From: Cyanothece sp. UBA12306
GTDB taxonomy: Bacteria; Cyanobacteriota; Cyanobacteriia; Cyanobacteriales; Microcystaceae
Length of the DNA stretch: 12,959 nucleotides
NCBI GenBank assembly: GCA_003448685.1
Contig: DLXW01000084.1
Location: forward strand, 1-12,959
Direction: 5' to 3'
Under the pieces are notes generated by a model. It searched no databases. It saw only the letters and a list, made by a program, of their open reading frames with translations, and was not told the DNA's origin. Shown piece by piece: positions 6,804-12,899 of the stretch; the stretch's first letter is position 1, and the number at the start of each line of letters is the position of its first letter. The position numbers were made by a program, and so were the translations under genes.

Positions 6804-7397
6804 ATGATATCCTTCCCAAAAACCACAACTAAATTACCCCGAAAAGCACAACAAATTTTACAGGGGGCTTTACCAGAGTTTCTGGAAAACGGATATGCTG
6901 GCACTAGCATGAATAAAATTGCTGAAACTGCGGGAGTTTCTAAACAAACCCTTTATAGCTACTTTTCTGATAAAGAAGGTCTTTTTGCTGCTTTAATTAC
7001 CCAGATGGCTGCACAGAAATTTCGGTTAGTCTGGTCAAAACCTCTAGCAGGGGAACCTCAACACGTTTTAACAGAATTAGCCGAGCGAATCTTGCAACAG
7101 GTTAATGATCCTGAACATTTATCCTTTGTCAGGTTGCTGATTGCAGAATCAGGAAAACAGCCTCAATTATCTCAACTATTTTTACAAAATGTTGCTCAAC
7201 CAGCGATCGCTATTCTGAGTAATTATCTTCAAGAGCATCTAGAACTCAACATTAATGATCCAGAAGTAACCGCGAGAATTTTTGTGGGAACCCTGATTCA
7301 TCATTTATTAACCCAAGAAATGCTCCACGGACGCGAAATTATGCCCATATCCTCAGAACGTTTAATTAAGAATCTCGTCAGTCTAATCGTTAAATGA
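6804..7397 (+). CDS. TetR/AcrR-family transcriptional regulator
   Basis: A 197-residue DNA-binding repressor. The N-terminal TetR domain is clear: KAQQILQGALPEFLENGYAGTSMNKIAETAGVSKQTLYSYFSDKEGLF, with the helix-turn-helix at residues ~34-57. The C-terminal ligand/dimer domain is all-helical and of typical length, so the inducer cannot be predicted. A perfect palindrome just upstream suggests autorepression. Unlike many TetR genes there is no divergent efflux pump or enzyme gene. The next gene on the same strand is rubA, 77 bp downstream, so the regulator may act only on itself, on distant targets, or on the photosystem cluster. The last option is speculation. One HIP1 octamer lies in the coding region. 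Confidence 0.93.
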   Translation: MISFPKTTTKLPRKAQQILQGALPEFLENGYAGTSMNKIAETAGVSKQTLYSYFSDKEGLFAALITQMAAQKFRLVWSKPLAGEPQHVLTELAERILQQVNDPEHLSFVRLLIAESGKQPQLSQLFLQNVAQPAIAILSNYLQEHLELNINDPEVTARIFVGTLIHHLLTQEMLHGREIMPISSERLIKNLVSLIVK

Positions 7398-7474
7398 AAG
7401 TCAGAATTTAATAACATGGTTAAACTTATGAGATAATTTGTAACATAGATTTTAAGATTGGCTTCATCTAAGCA

Positions 7475-7822
7475 ATGAGTGAACGACCAACGGAAAAAAC
7501 CTTAGCCGAACAAGCCCCGGCTAACTATGAATGCCGCCTTTGTGGCTACGTTTATGAACCAAACAAGGGAGACGGAAAGGGCAATATTGCCCCAGGAACC
7601 CTTTTTGAAGCCCTACCTAATGACTGGCGTTGTCCGGTTTGTGGGGCGCGTTCTAGTCAATTTACTAACATTGGTGCGACCAATGCTCCCTCTGGTTTTC
7701 AGGAAAATCTGAACTATGGATTTGGGGTTAACAACCTCACCCCTGGTCAGAAGAATCTGCTAATTTTTGGAGGTTTAGCTCTAGGATTCCTGTTTTTCCT
7801 GAGTTTGTATGGTTTAAACTAA
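7475..7822 (+). CDS. rubA: Membrane-anchored rubredoxin RubA
   Basis: A 115-residue protein with an N-terminal rubredoxin domain and a C-terminal membrane anchor. The iron is held by C20-RLC23-GYVY and C53-PVC56-GA, and the family segment [18 protein letters not shown] is intact. Residues ~94-113 ([21 protein letters not shown]) form one transmembrane helix, which distinguishes RubA of oxygenic phototrophs from soluble rubredoxins. In cyanobacteria RubA is required for early photosystem assembly, especially the PSII reaction centre, where it is thought to carry or protect electrons in the thylakoid membrane. It is the first gene of the conserved rubA-ycf48-psbEFLJ cluster; ycf48 starts 96 bp downstream. 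Confidence 0.97.
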   Translation: MSERPTEKTLAEQAPANYECRLCGYVYEPNKGDGKGNIAPGTLFEALPNDWRCPVCGARSSQFTNIGATNAPSGFQENLNYGFGVNNLTPGQKNLLIFGGLALGFLFFLSLYGLN

Positions 7823-7918
7823 ATTTCACCCTTTAAAGTCAGGACATTTTCTTGGTGGGTAATTGCCCCAAACCAAATTAATCAAAAATGCTTCCTACTG
7901 CTTTGTCTTGCGATATTT

Positions 7919-8923
7919 ATGAATTTCTTGATGAGAAAACTGCAACAAATTGTCATATTATTAGCCATTTCCCTATTTTGCATCAGTTGTAGTAACGTAC
8001 CTTCTACGAGCTACAACCCCTGGCAAACTATCACCTTAGATAGCGATTCCACCTTTGCTGATGTAGCCTTTACGGAGGATTTAAGCCATGGATGGCTAGT
8101 GGGAACCAAAGCCACTTTGTTTGAAACTACTGATGGCGGTAGTTCGTGGCAAGAAGAAAAACTCGACCTTCCAGGGGAAAAAATTAGTTTTACTGCCATT
8201 AGTTTCCATCAAGACGAAGGATGGATCACCGGAGAACCTGCTATCCTTTTACACACTGACGATGGAGGTCAAAATTGGTCTCGTATTCCCCTGAGTGAGA
8301 AATTACCTGGCTCTCCCTATGGTATCATTGCCCTAGGTCCAAATACAGCAGAGATGGTCACCAATTTAGGTGCCATTTATAAAACCACCAATGGCGGCAA
8401 AAACTGGCAGGCTTTAGTTGAAGGTTCTGTGGGAGTTGCCCGTAATATCACACGTTCCCCCGATGGTCGTTATGTAGCAGTATCAGCACGGGGTAACTTC
8501 TATTCAACCTGGGAACCTGGCCAAAGCGAGTGGACTCCCCATAACCGCAATTCTTCAAGAAGACTCCAAAAAATGGGTTACAATCAAAACGGTGGTCTCT
8601 GGTTACTTGCTAGGGGAGGTCAAATACAGTTTACTTCTCCCGATGATCTAGAAGATTGGCAAGAGGTAATCTATCCAGAAAAATCTACCAGTTGGGGTTT
8701 ATTAGACTTAGCCTACCGCACTCCAGAAGAACTTTGGGTAGCTGGTGGTAGCGGTAATCTATTAGTTAGCCCTGATCAAGGAGAAAATTGGGAGAAAGAC
8801 AGGGACATTGAAAGTGTACCGTCTAATCTTTATAAAATTGTCTTCGTTACCCCAGAACAAGGATTTGTCCTCGGACAAAATGGGGTATTACTTAAATATG
8901 ATCCCACCCCAGAACCTGCTTAA
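7919..8923 (+). CDS. ycf48: Ycf48 (Hcf136), PSII reaction-centre assembly factor
   Basis: A 334-residue seven-bladed beta-propeller that binds newly made D1 and helps form the D1-D2-cytochrome b559 reaction-centre complex. The N-terminal hydrophobic segment (QQIVILLAISLFCISC) ends in cysteines Cys21 and Cys24 and looks like a lipoprotein signal, placing the protein on the lumenal side of the thylakoid. Asp-box/BNR blade motifs recur (TTDGGSSWQ, HTDDGGQNWSR, KTTNGGKNWQA, SPDQGENWEK). The arginine-rich patch known for this family is present around RNSSRRLQKMG and RNITRSPDGRY. ATG 7919 is used, but an in-frame ATG at 7931 (MRKLQQ) would give a more compact signal peptide and is a real alternative. 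It lies upstream of psbE with a hairpin in the spacer. Confidence 0.96.
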   Translation: MNFLMRKLQQIVILLAISLFCISCSNVPSTSYNPWQTITLDSDSTFADVAFTEDLSHGWLVGTKATLFETTDGGSSWQEEKLDLPGEKISFTAISFHQDEGWITGEPAILLHTDDGGQNWSRIPLSEKLPGSPYGIIALGPNTAEMVTNLGAIYKTTNGGKNWQALVEGSVGVARNITRSPDGRYVAVSARGNFYSTWEPGQSEWTPHNRNSSRRLQKMGYNQNGGLWLLARGGQIQFTSPDDLEDWQEVIYPEKSTSWGLLDLAYRTPEELWVAGGSGNLLVSPDQGENWEKDRDIESVPSNLYKIVFVTPEQGFVLGQNGVLLKYDPTPEPA

Positions 8924-8934
8924 GAGGTCAAAAT

Positions 8935-8952
8935 ACTGATCTTCGGATCAGT
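8935..8952 (+). other. Seven-bp hairpin with cUUCGg tetraloop between ycf48 and psbE
   Basis: ACTGATC (8935-8941), TTCG, GATCAGT (8946-8952) form a perfect stem closed by the exceptionally stable C(UUCG)G loop. It lies 11 bp after the ycf48 stop. No uridine tract follows, so an RNA-stability or processing element, or an attenuator between ycf48 and psbEFLJ, is more likely than an intrinsic terminator. A second TTCG-containing segment (GCTTCGCGGATC) follows directly, so the site could also be an interspersed REP-like palindrome. Confidence 0.55.
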
Positions 8953-9016
8953 GCTTCGCGGATCGTAGTAGACTAGATTTTGCTGTTGTTGTCATTGATT
9001 TTTAAGGAGAACATTA

Positions 9017-9262
9017 ATGTCAGGTAGTACCGGAGAACGTCCATTTTCAGACATTGTTACTAGCATTCGTTATTGGGTTATTCATAGCATCACCATCCCA
9101 ATGTTATTTATTGCGGGTTGGCTGTTTGTGAGTACCGGATTAGCTTATGATGCTTTTGGAACTCCCCGTCCTAATGAATATTTCACCCAGGATCGTCAGG
9201 AGTTACCCATTATTAGCGATCGTTATAAAGCTAATCAACAAATTCAAGAGTTTAATAAGTAG
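9017..9262 (+). CDS. psbE: Cytochrome b559 alpha subunit PsbE
   Basis: An 81-residue single-span thylakoid protein and core PSII subunit. His23 in [24 protein letters not shown] is the axial haem ligand, with the partner histidine supplied by PsbF. The C-terminal lumenal part carries the conserved [18 protein letters not shown] segment. Length matches the family. A good AAGGAG ribosome site lies at 9004-9009. It opens the psbEFLJ gene run; psbF begins 26 bp downstream. Confidence 0.99.
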   Translation: MSGSTGERPFSDIVTSIRYWVIHSITIPMLFIAGWLFVSTGLAYDAFGTPRPNEYFTQDRQELPIISDRYKANQQIQEFNK

Positions 9263-9288
9263 TTCATCGTAAAAAAAGGTTAGACATC

Positions 9289-9423
9289 ATGACAAGTAAT
9301 AATCCTAATCAACCAGTTTCTTACCCCATTTTTACCGTAAGATGGCTGTCTGTTCACGCTTTAGCTGTTCCCACAGTCTTCTTTATTGGTGCAATCTCGG
9401 CTATGCAGTTTATTCAACGATAA
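9289..9423 (+). CDS. psbF: Cytochrome b559 beta subunit PsbF
   Basis: A 44-residue protein. The sequence [20 protein letters not shown] leads into one transmembrane helix, with His23 ([14 protein letters not shown]) as the second haem ligand of cytochrome b559. The C-terminus is the typical AMQFIQR. Together with PsbE it forms the haem-bridged heterodimer at the edge of the PSII reaction centre. The stop codon overlaps the ribosome site of psbL (TAAGAGGA), suggesting tight translational linkage. Confidence 0.98.
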   Translation: MTSNNPNQPVSYPIFTVRWLSVHALAVPTVFFIGAISAMQFIQR

Positions 9424-9432
9424 GAGGAACCC

Positions 9433-9552
9433 ATGGATAGAAATACTAATCCCAATCGTCAACCGGTAGAATTAAACCGGACATCCCTTTATCTAGGTTT
9501 ACTCCTAGTTGCTGTACTTGGTATTCTTTTCTCTAGTTATTTCTTTAACTAA
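9433..9552 (+). CDS. psbL: Photosystem II protein PsbL
   Basis: A 39-residue protein of normal length. The conserved N-terminus [20 protein letters not shown] is followed by one transmembrane helix ([19 protein letters not shown]). PsbL lies at the PSII monomer interface near the QA site and supports forward electron flow and dimer formation. It begins nine bases after the psbF stop. Confidence 0.98.
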   Translation: MDRNTNPNRQPVELNRTSLYLGLLLVAVLGILFSSYFFN

Positions 9553-9562
9553 GGAAAATTTT

Positions 9563-9582
9563 TTTAGGAGAAATTTAGGAGG
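9563..9582 (+). promoter_or_regulatory. Duplicated ribosome binding site before psbJ
   Basis: TTTAGGAG occurs at 9563-9570 and again at 9574-9581, and the second extends to a full AGGAGG ending seven bases before the psbJ ATG. The downstream copy is ideally placed for initiation. The upstream copy could act as a standby site, or be a local duplication without function. Confidence 0.6.
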
Positions 9583-9589
9583 TAAAATC

Positions 9590-9709
9590 ATGTTTGCAGA
9601 AGGAAGAATTCCCCTTTGGCTCGTCGGTGTTATTGCTGGTATGGGAGTTATTGCTGTTGTTGGCCTTTTCTTTTACGGAGCCTACGCTGGTTTAGGTTCT
9701 TCTATGTAG
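9590..9709 (+). CDS. psbJ: Photosystem II protein PsbJ
   Basis: A 39-residue single-span PSII subunit. The sequence [20 protein letters not shown] leads into [20 protein letters not shown], with the conserved G-rich helix and C-terminal [11 protein letters not shown]. PsbJ sits beside cytochrome b559 and affects plastoquinone exchange at QB. The start at 9590 is fixed by the optimal AGGAGG site and the family length. A longer frame running back into psbL is not credible. It is the last gene of psbEFLJ and is followed by a terminator. Confidence 0.98.
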   Translation: MFAEGRIPLWLVGVIAGMGVIAVVGLFFYGAYAGLGSSM

Positions 9710-9771
9710 AAGGAAAGCGATTAATTGAATCTTTCTTATCAGTTTAATTTTGCTGTTTGAGAAGCAATAAA

Positions 9772-9803
9772 ACCGCCTGTTTATCTAAGCTGGCGGTCTT
9801 CTT
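9772..9803 (+). terminator. Intrinsic-type terminator after psbJ
   Basis: ACCGCC (9772-9777) pairs with GGCGGT (9792-9797), followed by the pyrimidine-rich CTTCTTG. This marks the likely end of the rubA-ycf48-psbEFLJ transcript. Confidence 0.7.
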
Positions 9804-9915
9804 GTATATAATATTCAAGATCTCTATTTCTTTGATAACAAGGAGACACTTTAACTAATGACGAAAATTAATCCTTAGCTTAAGATAAAGTGATGGGCTA
9901 AAAGAGGAGTGTCAA

Positions 9916-11619
9916 ATGAATGAGTTAATTATGGGTTCAGTTGAATTAGAGACATTAGGAAATATACTACAACTTAATTTAGATAGACTAAATTTATCTT
10001 CTCTTATTTTAGAAATAAATTGTTATTGTAGTGATGACACGTTAAAAGTTAATGTTAATGGCATTGATGCAGATTACTTTGATTTACAGAAGATTTTAGA
10101 CTGTTTAAATCAAACATTAGAAACGGAAAATATATCCCAAAAGTATCAGGTTATCATTTATTGGTCAACTGATGAATACTTTGAGGAACTTAAGGAAATT
10201 ATTACTCAGAAGAAACAAAACAAAAGATTAGCTAAAATATTTGAGCAATATTATCCTAAAAAACTACACTATACTAATTTCAATAAGAATATTATCTTAA
10301 ATAAAGCAGTTAAAAATTTTCAATTTTTTATAGATAATAAATCTAATAGTTTTTTTATATTGGCAGTAATTAGTTGTTTAACTATTTTGACAGGAATTTA
10401 TGGATTAACTCGTCCTTGTGTGGGAGGTAAATGTGAAATTATTGAGGAAGTAGAAAAATTGACTAATAAAACTTTGAGTGTTACTCAAAGTTCTCCATCT
10501 GAGTCAAATATGTTGAATACAAAACAACAATTAAAATATTCTATTAATTTATTAGATTCCATACCTTGGTGGTCAAATTATTATAATTATTCTCTTGATT
10601 TACAAAAAAAATATCAACAAAAGATTAACAATTTATCAAAAATTATAGCAGCTAATTCCTTAGAAAATAAGACATTTAATCAAATGAAAAATGATTCTAT
10701 TTCAGTTTCTCAATGGCAAGAATTTCAAGAAGAATTAGCACAAAATATTGTTGATTTAGAAACTATTCCCCAAACAAGTAAATTGCAAGATATAGCAAAA
10801 GTAAAAATTCAAGAACTTCAAACTATCATCACTAACTTAAATCAAAAAATATCCAATGAAGAAAAAGCAATGTCAAGTTTTAAATTAGCTCAGAAAGCCG
10901 CTAATATAGCTCAAGAACGTCAAAAAAATGCTCAGAATCTAGAAGATTTACAATTAGTTACATCAACTTGGAAAACTGCAATTAAAAGATTAAAAGAAAT
11001 TCCTCCAAGAACTTCAAATTATCAAAGATCAAAAACCTTACTCAAAACTTATATATCTAGTGCTTCTCAAGCTGATAAACGCAAGAAACAAGAAGAAATT
11101 GCCATCAACATACATACTCAAGCAATTGAGCAAGCTAAATTAGCTCAAAAAGCAGAACAAAAAAAACAATGGTCACAAGCTTTTACCTATTGGAAAAATG
11201 CACTTAATTATATTAAACAGGTTCCTCAAAATACCTTTCAATCGAATCAATCTCAAACTTTAATCTCTAGGTATACTGTAGAATTAAATAAAGCAAAAAC
11301 TCAATTGAATCGCTCCCTTGAATTACAAAAGCTTAATAGTGAATTAACTGAACTTTGCTCTAATCCCAGTCAGATTTGTAACTTTATTATTAATGATCGT
11401 GGGGTAAAAATCACCTTAAGCTCAGATTATATTGCTCAAGTATGGAACACAGCTTTACAGGCTAAAGTACAAGGTAATCTAGAAATACAAACTGAACTCC
11501 TCAATCATCTGTCTAGTTTTGAATACCGTTTACAAGGAATTAGCGATCGCACAGGTAAACTTGTAGAAGTTTATCATCCTCAAGGAATATTGATGACAGT
11601 GTATCAGATGAGACAGTAG
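9916..11619 (+). CDS. Membrane-anchored coiled-coil/repeat protein of unknown function
   Basis: A 567-residue protein that I cannot assign to a named family. Residues ~1-95 form a small mixed domain (ILEINCYCSDDTLKVNVNG, YQVIIYWSTDEYFEELKE). A single hydrophobic helix (~145-164) is followed directly by TRPCVGGKC (Cys168, Cys173), a segment I have seen after the membrane helix in other cyanobacterial proteins. Residues ~200-460 are Gln/Lys/Asn-rich and helical, with a four-fold degenerate repeat centred on [IV]P at 216, 284, 362 and 436. A C-terminal region (~461-567) contains CSNPSQIC and ends in a probable beta segment. The start has a GAGGAG site six bases upstream. Its AT-rich codon use fits the other hypothetical genes here better than the psb genes. 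A scaffold role is only a guess. Confidence 0.85.
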   Translation: MNELIMGSVELETLGNILQLNLDRLNLSSLILEINCYCSDDTLKVNVNGIDADYFDLQKILDCLNQTLETENISQKYQVIIYWSTDEYFEELKEIITQKKQNKRLAKIFEQYYPKKLHYTNFNKNIILNKAVKNFQFFIDNKSNSFFILAVISCLTILTGIYGLTRPCVGGKCEIIEEVEKLTNKTLSVTQSSPSESNMLNTKQQLKYSINLLDSIPWWSNYYNYSLDLQKKYQQKINNLSKIIAANSLENKTFNQMKNDSISVSQWQEFQEELAQNIVDLETIPQTSKLQDIAKVKIQELQTIITNLNQKISNEEKAMSSFKLAQKAANIAQERQKNAQNLEDLQLVTSTWKTAIKRLKEIPPRTSNYQRSKTLLKTYISSASQADKRKKQEEIAINIHTQAIEQAKLAQKAEQKKQWSQAFTYWKNALNYIKQVPQNTFQSNQSQTLISRYTVELNKAKTQLNRSLELQKLNSELTELCSNPSQICNFIINDRGVKITLSSDYIAQVWNTALQAKVQGNLEIQTELLNHLSSFEYRLQGISDRTGKLVEVYHPQGILMTVYQMRQ

Positions 11620-11649
11620 AAGGATTAGAGAAGATTTAGAGTATGGGGG

Positions 11650-11678
11650 TATACATTGTAACTGACTTAGGGTATAAT
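11650..11678 (+). promoter_or_regulatory. Sigma-70-type promoter of the 65-residue gene
   Basis: TATACA (11650-11655), a 17-bp spacer, and a perfect TATAAT (11673-11678). It lies about 60 bp before the ATG at 11739, with a tandem AAGTTAAGTTAAG stretch between. Confidence 0.5.
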
Positions 11679-11738
11679 GCCTCAAGTTAAGTTAAGAAAT
11701 GATAAGTTACTCAAACTTTAATAAACAATAAACCATAG

Positions 11739-11936
11739 ATGACTACCCAAACCCTAACTCGTTCGTCTGCCCAAACCCGCCAAAACTCAATCTCTGAGTC
11801 CAATAAAAGCTATTTATCAGTTAATAAACCCTATCAAGCTGTTCAGCAACTAAAATATTTACATTTAGAACTCGAAATTGATGTTCTTTTGCAAGAATTG
11901 CAAACTATCAAACAAAATAAACAAAATTCTGTCTAA
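11739..11936 (+). CDS. Small hypothetical protein, 65 residues
   Basis: An unrecognised short protein. The first ~30 residues are Ser/Thr/Gln/Asn-rich and probably disordered. Residues ~33-60 (YQAVQQLKYLHLELEIDVLLQELQTIKQ) have heptad-like leucine spacing and should form an amphipathic helix or short coiled coil. No signal peptide or membrane helix is present. Support as a real gene comes from its own promoter (TATACA-17-TATAAT) and a strong terminator just after the stop. It lies between the 567-residue gene and convergent psaL. The function is unknown; a small dimerising adaptor is possible. Confidence 0.7.
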   Translation: MTTQTLTRSSAQTRQNSISESNKSYLSVNKPYQAVQQLKYLHLELEIDVLLQELQTIKQNKQNSV

Positions 11937-11963
11937 AAAATCCTCCAAATAAATCCTCTAAAC

Positions 11964-12009
11964 AAAACCCACACTCAACCTGAAGCATCAGTTGTTTAGT
12001 GTGGGTTTT
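11964..12009. terminator. Strong bidirectional terminator between the 65-residue gene and psaL
   Basis: AAAACCCACACT (11964-11975) is the exact reverse complement of AGTGTGGGTTTT (11998-12009). Inside it, CAACCTGA pairs with TCAGTTG (one bulged C) around AGCA, giving a long stem. The plus-strand transcript ends in UUUU, and the minus-strand transcript of psaL ends in UUUUGUUU, so both convergent genes can stop here. Confidence 0.9.
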
Positions 12010-12040
12010 AGGTCTTTAACAAATATGGAGAGATCCTAGA

Positions 12041-12523
12041 CTAAAAGCCCTTAAAGATTTCTTGTATAAGAGCTAAATGGGGGGTTTGACAAAGGAGATA
12101 GGCAAAAAATGCACCGCCAGAACCACCAATAAAGAAGCCGTTAGCAAATTCTCCCCAACCTTCTGAAGTGCCTAGATCCGCAGGAACTTCGGGTGTGGTT
12201 AAAGTATCAGTGGGCTTAGTTACGCCTACAGAAGCATACATTGATAAGGCAATGGTTAAAATTGCAATCAAACCAACCGCAGCCAATAGTCCTGCTGTAG
12301 CAGCATATTCTGTACTACGCAAAGGACCAAGAAGGGCAAAAGGTCCATAGATGAAATAGCCGTGGGCCATTCCTACTTCTAAACCGCGACGGTTCGCAGA
12401 CAACCCTTTACGGTAGGCAGGTAAGTTTCTGATGAAGGCGAGAGAGAACCCTGAAGAATTAAGAGGAGTGGCTAGGTTGCCAACTTGAGGATCTCCACCA
12501 TGCTGAATTGCGTCTGTAGTCAT
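12041..12523 (-). CDS. psaL: Photosystem I subunit XI PsaL
   Basis: A 160-residue thylakoid membrane protein at the centre of PSI oligomers. Conserved segments are GDPQVGNLATPLNSSGF, IRNLPAYRKGLSANRRGLEVGMAHGYFIYGPFALLGPLR, a first clear helix (AATAGLLAAVGLIAILTIALSMYA) and the final FANGFFIGGSGGAFFAYLLC helix. The AHGYF and LGPLR segments lie in the chlorophyll-binding first span. The length fits the cyanobacterial trimer-forming form. The ATG is at 12523. It diverges from psaI across a 174-bp spacer and ends at the shared terminator with the 65-residue gene. Confidence 0.98.
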   Translation of the reverse strand: MTTDAIQHGGDPQVGNLATPLNSSGFSLAFIRNLPAYRKGLSANRRGLEVGMAHGYFIYGPFALLGPLRSTEYAATAGLLAAVGLIAILTIALSMYASVGVTKPTDTLTTPEVPADLGTSEGWGEFANGFFIGGSGGAFFAYLLCQTPHLALIQEIFKGF

Positions 12524-12592
12524 GTCAATCTCTGAATGTAAGTTATTAAACTTCCCTGAAGTATATTTTACTGTACCCCCTTTATTGACTTC

Positions 12593-12604
12593 TCTTGATC
12601 AAGA
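12593..12604. promoter_or_regulatory. 12-bp perfect palindrome in the psaL-psaI spacer
   Basis: TCTTGATCAAGA is self-complementary and sits near the centre of the divergent psaL/psaI spacer. Directly beside it, 12607-12624 loosely resembles the RpaB-binding HLR1 element (GTTAAGAA, two bases, TTTATAAT). Both could be shared control sites, but neither is certain. Confidence 0.4.
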
Positions 12605-12697
12605 ATGTTAAGAATCTTTATAATTGACCGATTAGGACAGGCTTGCCAGTAAGATTCATAGGTGTTACACCCTAGATTGACAAACAGGATAATAAAT

Positions 12698-12811
12698 ATG
12701 ACAGGTACATACGCAGCCGCCTATTTGCCCTTGATTTTCGTGCCTCTAATGGCTCTCTTGGCTTTTACTGTGATGGGACTTTTATTCATCTATGTCGAAA
12801 GCGAAGCCTAA
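12698..12811 (+). CDS. psaI: Photosystem I subunit VIII PsaI
   Basis: A 37-residue protein with one transmembrane helix: MTGTYAAAYLPLIFVPLMAL, then LAFTVMGLLFIYVESEA. The N-terminal YLPLIFVPL and the C-terminal MGLLFIYVES are typical of PsaI. The subunit packs against PsaL and stabilises its binding in the PSI complex. It is too short for standard gene finders but unmistakable. An AGGA motif lies about ten bases before the ATG. Confidence 0.96.
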   Translation: MTGTYAAAYLPLIFVPLMALLAFTVMGLLFIYVESEA

Positions 12812-12859
12812 ATTGAGGGGTTCTTTCCCTTGATTGAGGACTGGCTCTATTTGATCAAA

Positions 12860-12899
12860 CAACTACCCCACCCTCTCGAAGGATAGAGTGGGGTGGTTG
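12860..12899 (+). terminator. Hairpin after psaI
   Basis: CAACTACCCCAC (12860-12871) pairs with GTGGGGTGGTTG (12888-12899) through 12 bp including one G-U pair. It lies 48 bp after the psaI stop. It is strong and GC-rich but lacks a uridine tract, so it may protect the 3' end or stop RNA polymerase with help from other factors. Confidence 0.6.

Noticed and set aside
7527..8199. Short frames inside rubA (7527-7712 plus) and ycf48 (8011-8199 minus)
   Set aside because: Both are shadows of clearly identified genes, with no family features of their own.
9509..9589. Longer N-terminus for psbJ reaching back into psbL
   Set aside because: PsbJ is ~39 residues in all cyanobacteria, and the ATG at 9590 has an optimal AGGAGG site; the extension only reads psbL in another frame.
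9858..9878. Six-codon frame (MTKINP) in the spacer before the 567-residue gene, with AAGGAG upstream
   Set aside because: The ribosome-site spacing is too long and the frame is too short to distinguish from chance.
12168..12350. Plus-strand frame opposite psaL
   Set aside because: It is antisense to a certain gene, rich in Ala/Val/Lys as expected from the reverse of membrane-protein codons, with no start signal.
12850..12859. Second TTGATCAA-type palindrome (TTTGATCAAA) after psaI
   Set aside because: It shares its core with the 12593 palindrome but is short, AT-rich, and placed downstream of the gene next to a hairpin; likely coincidence.
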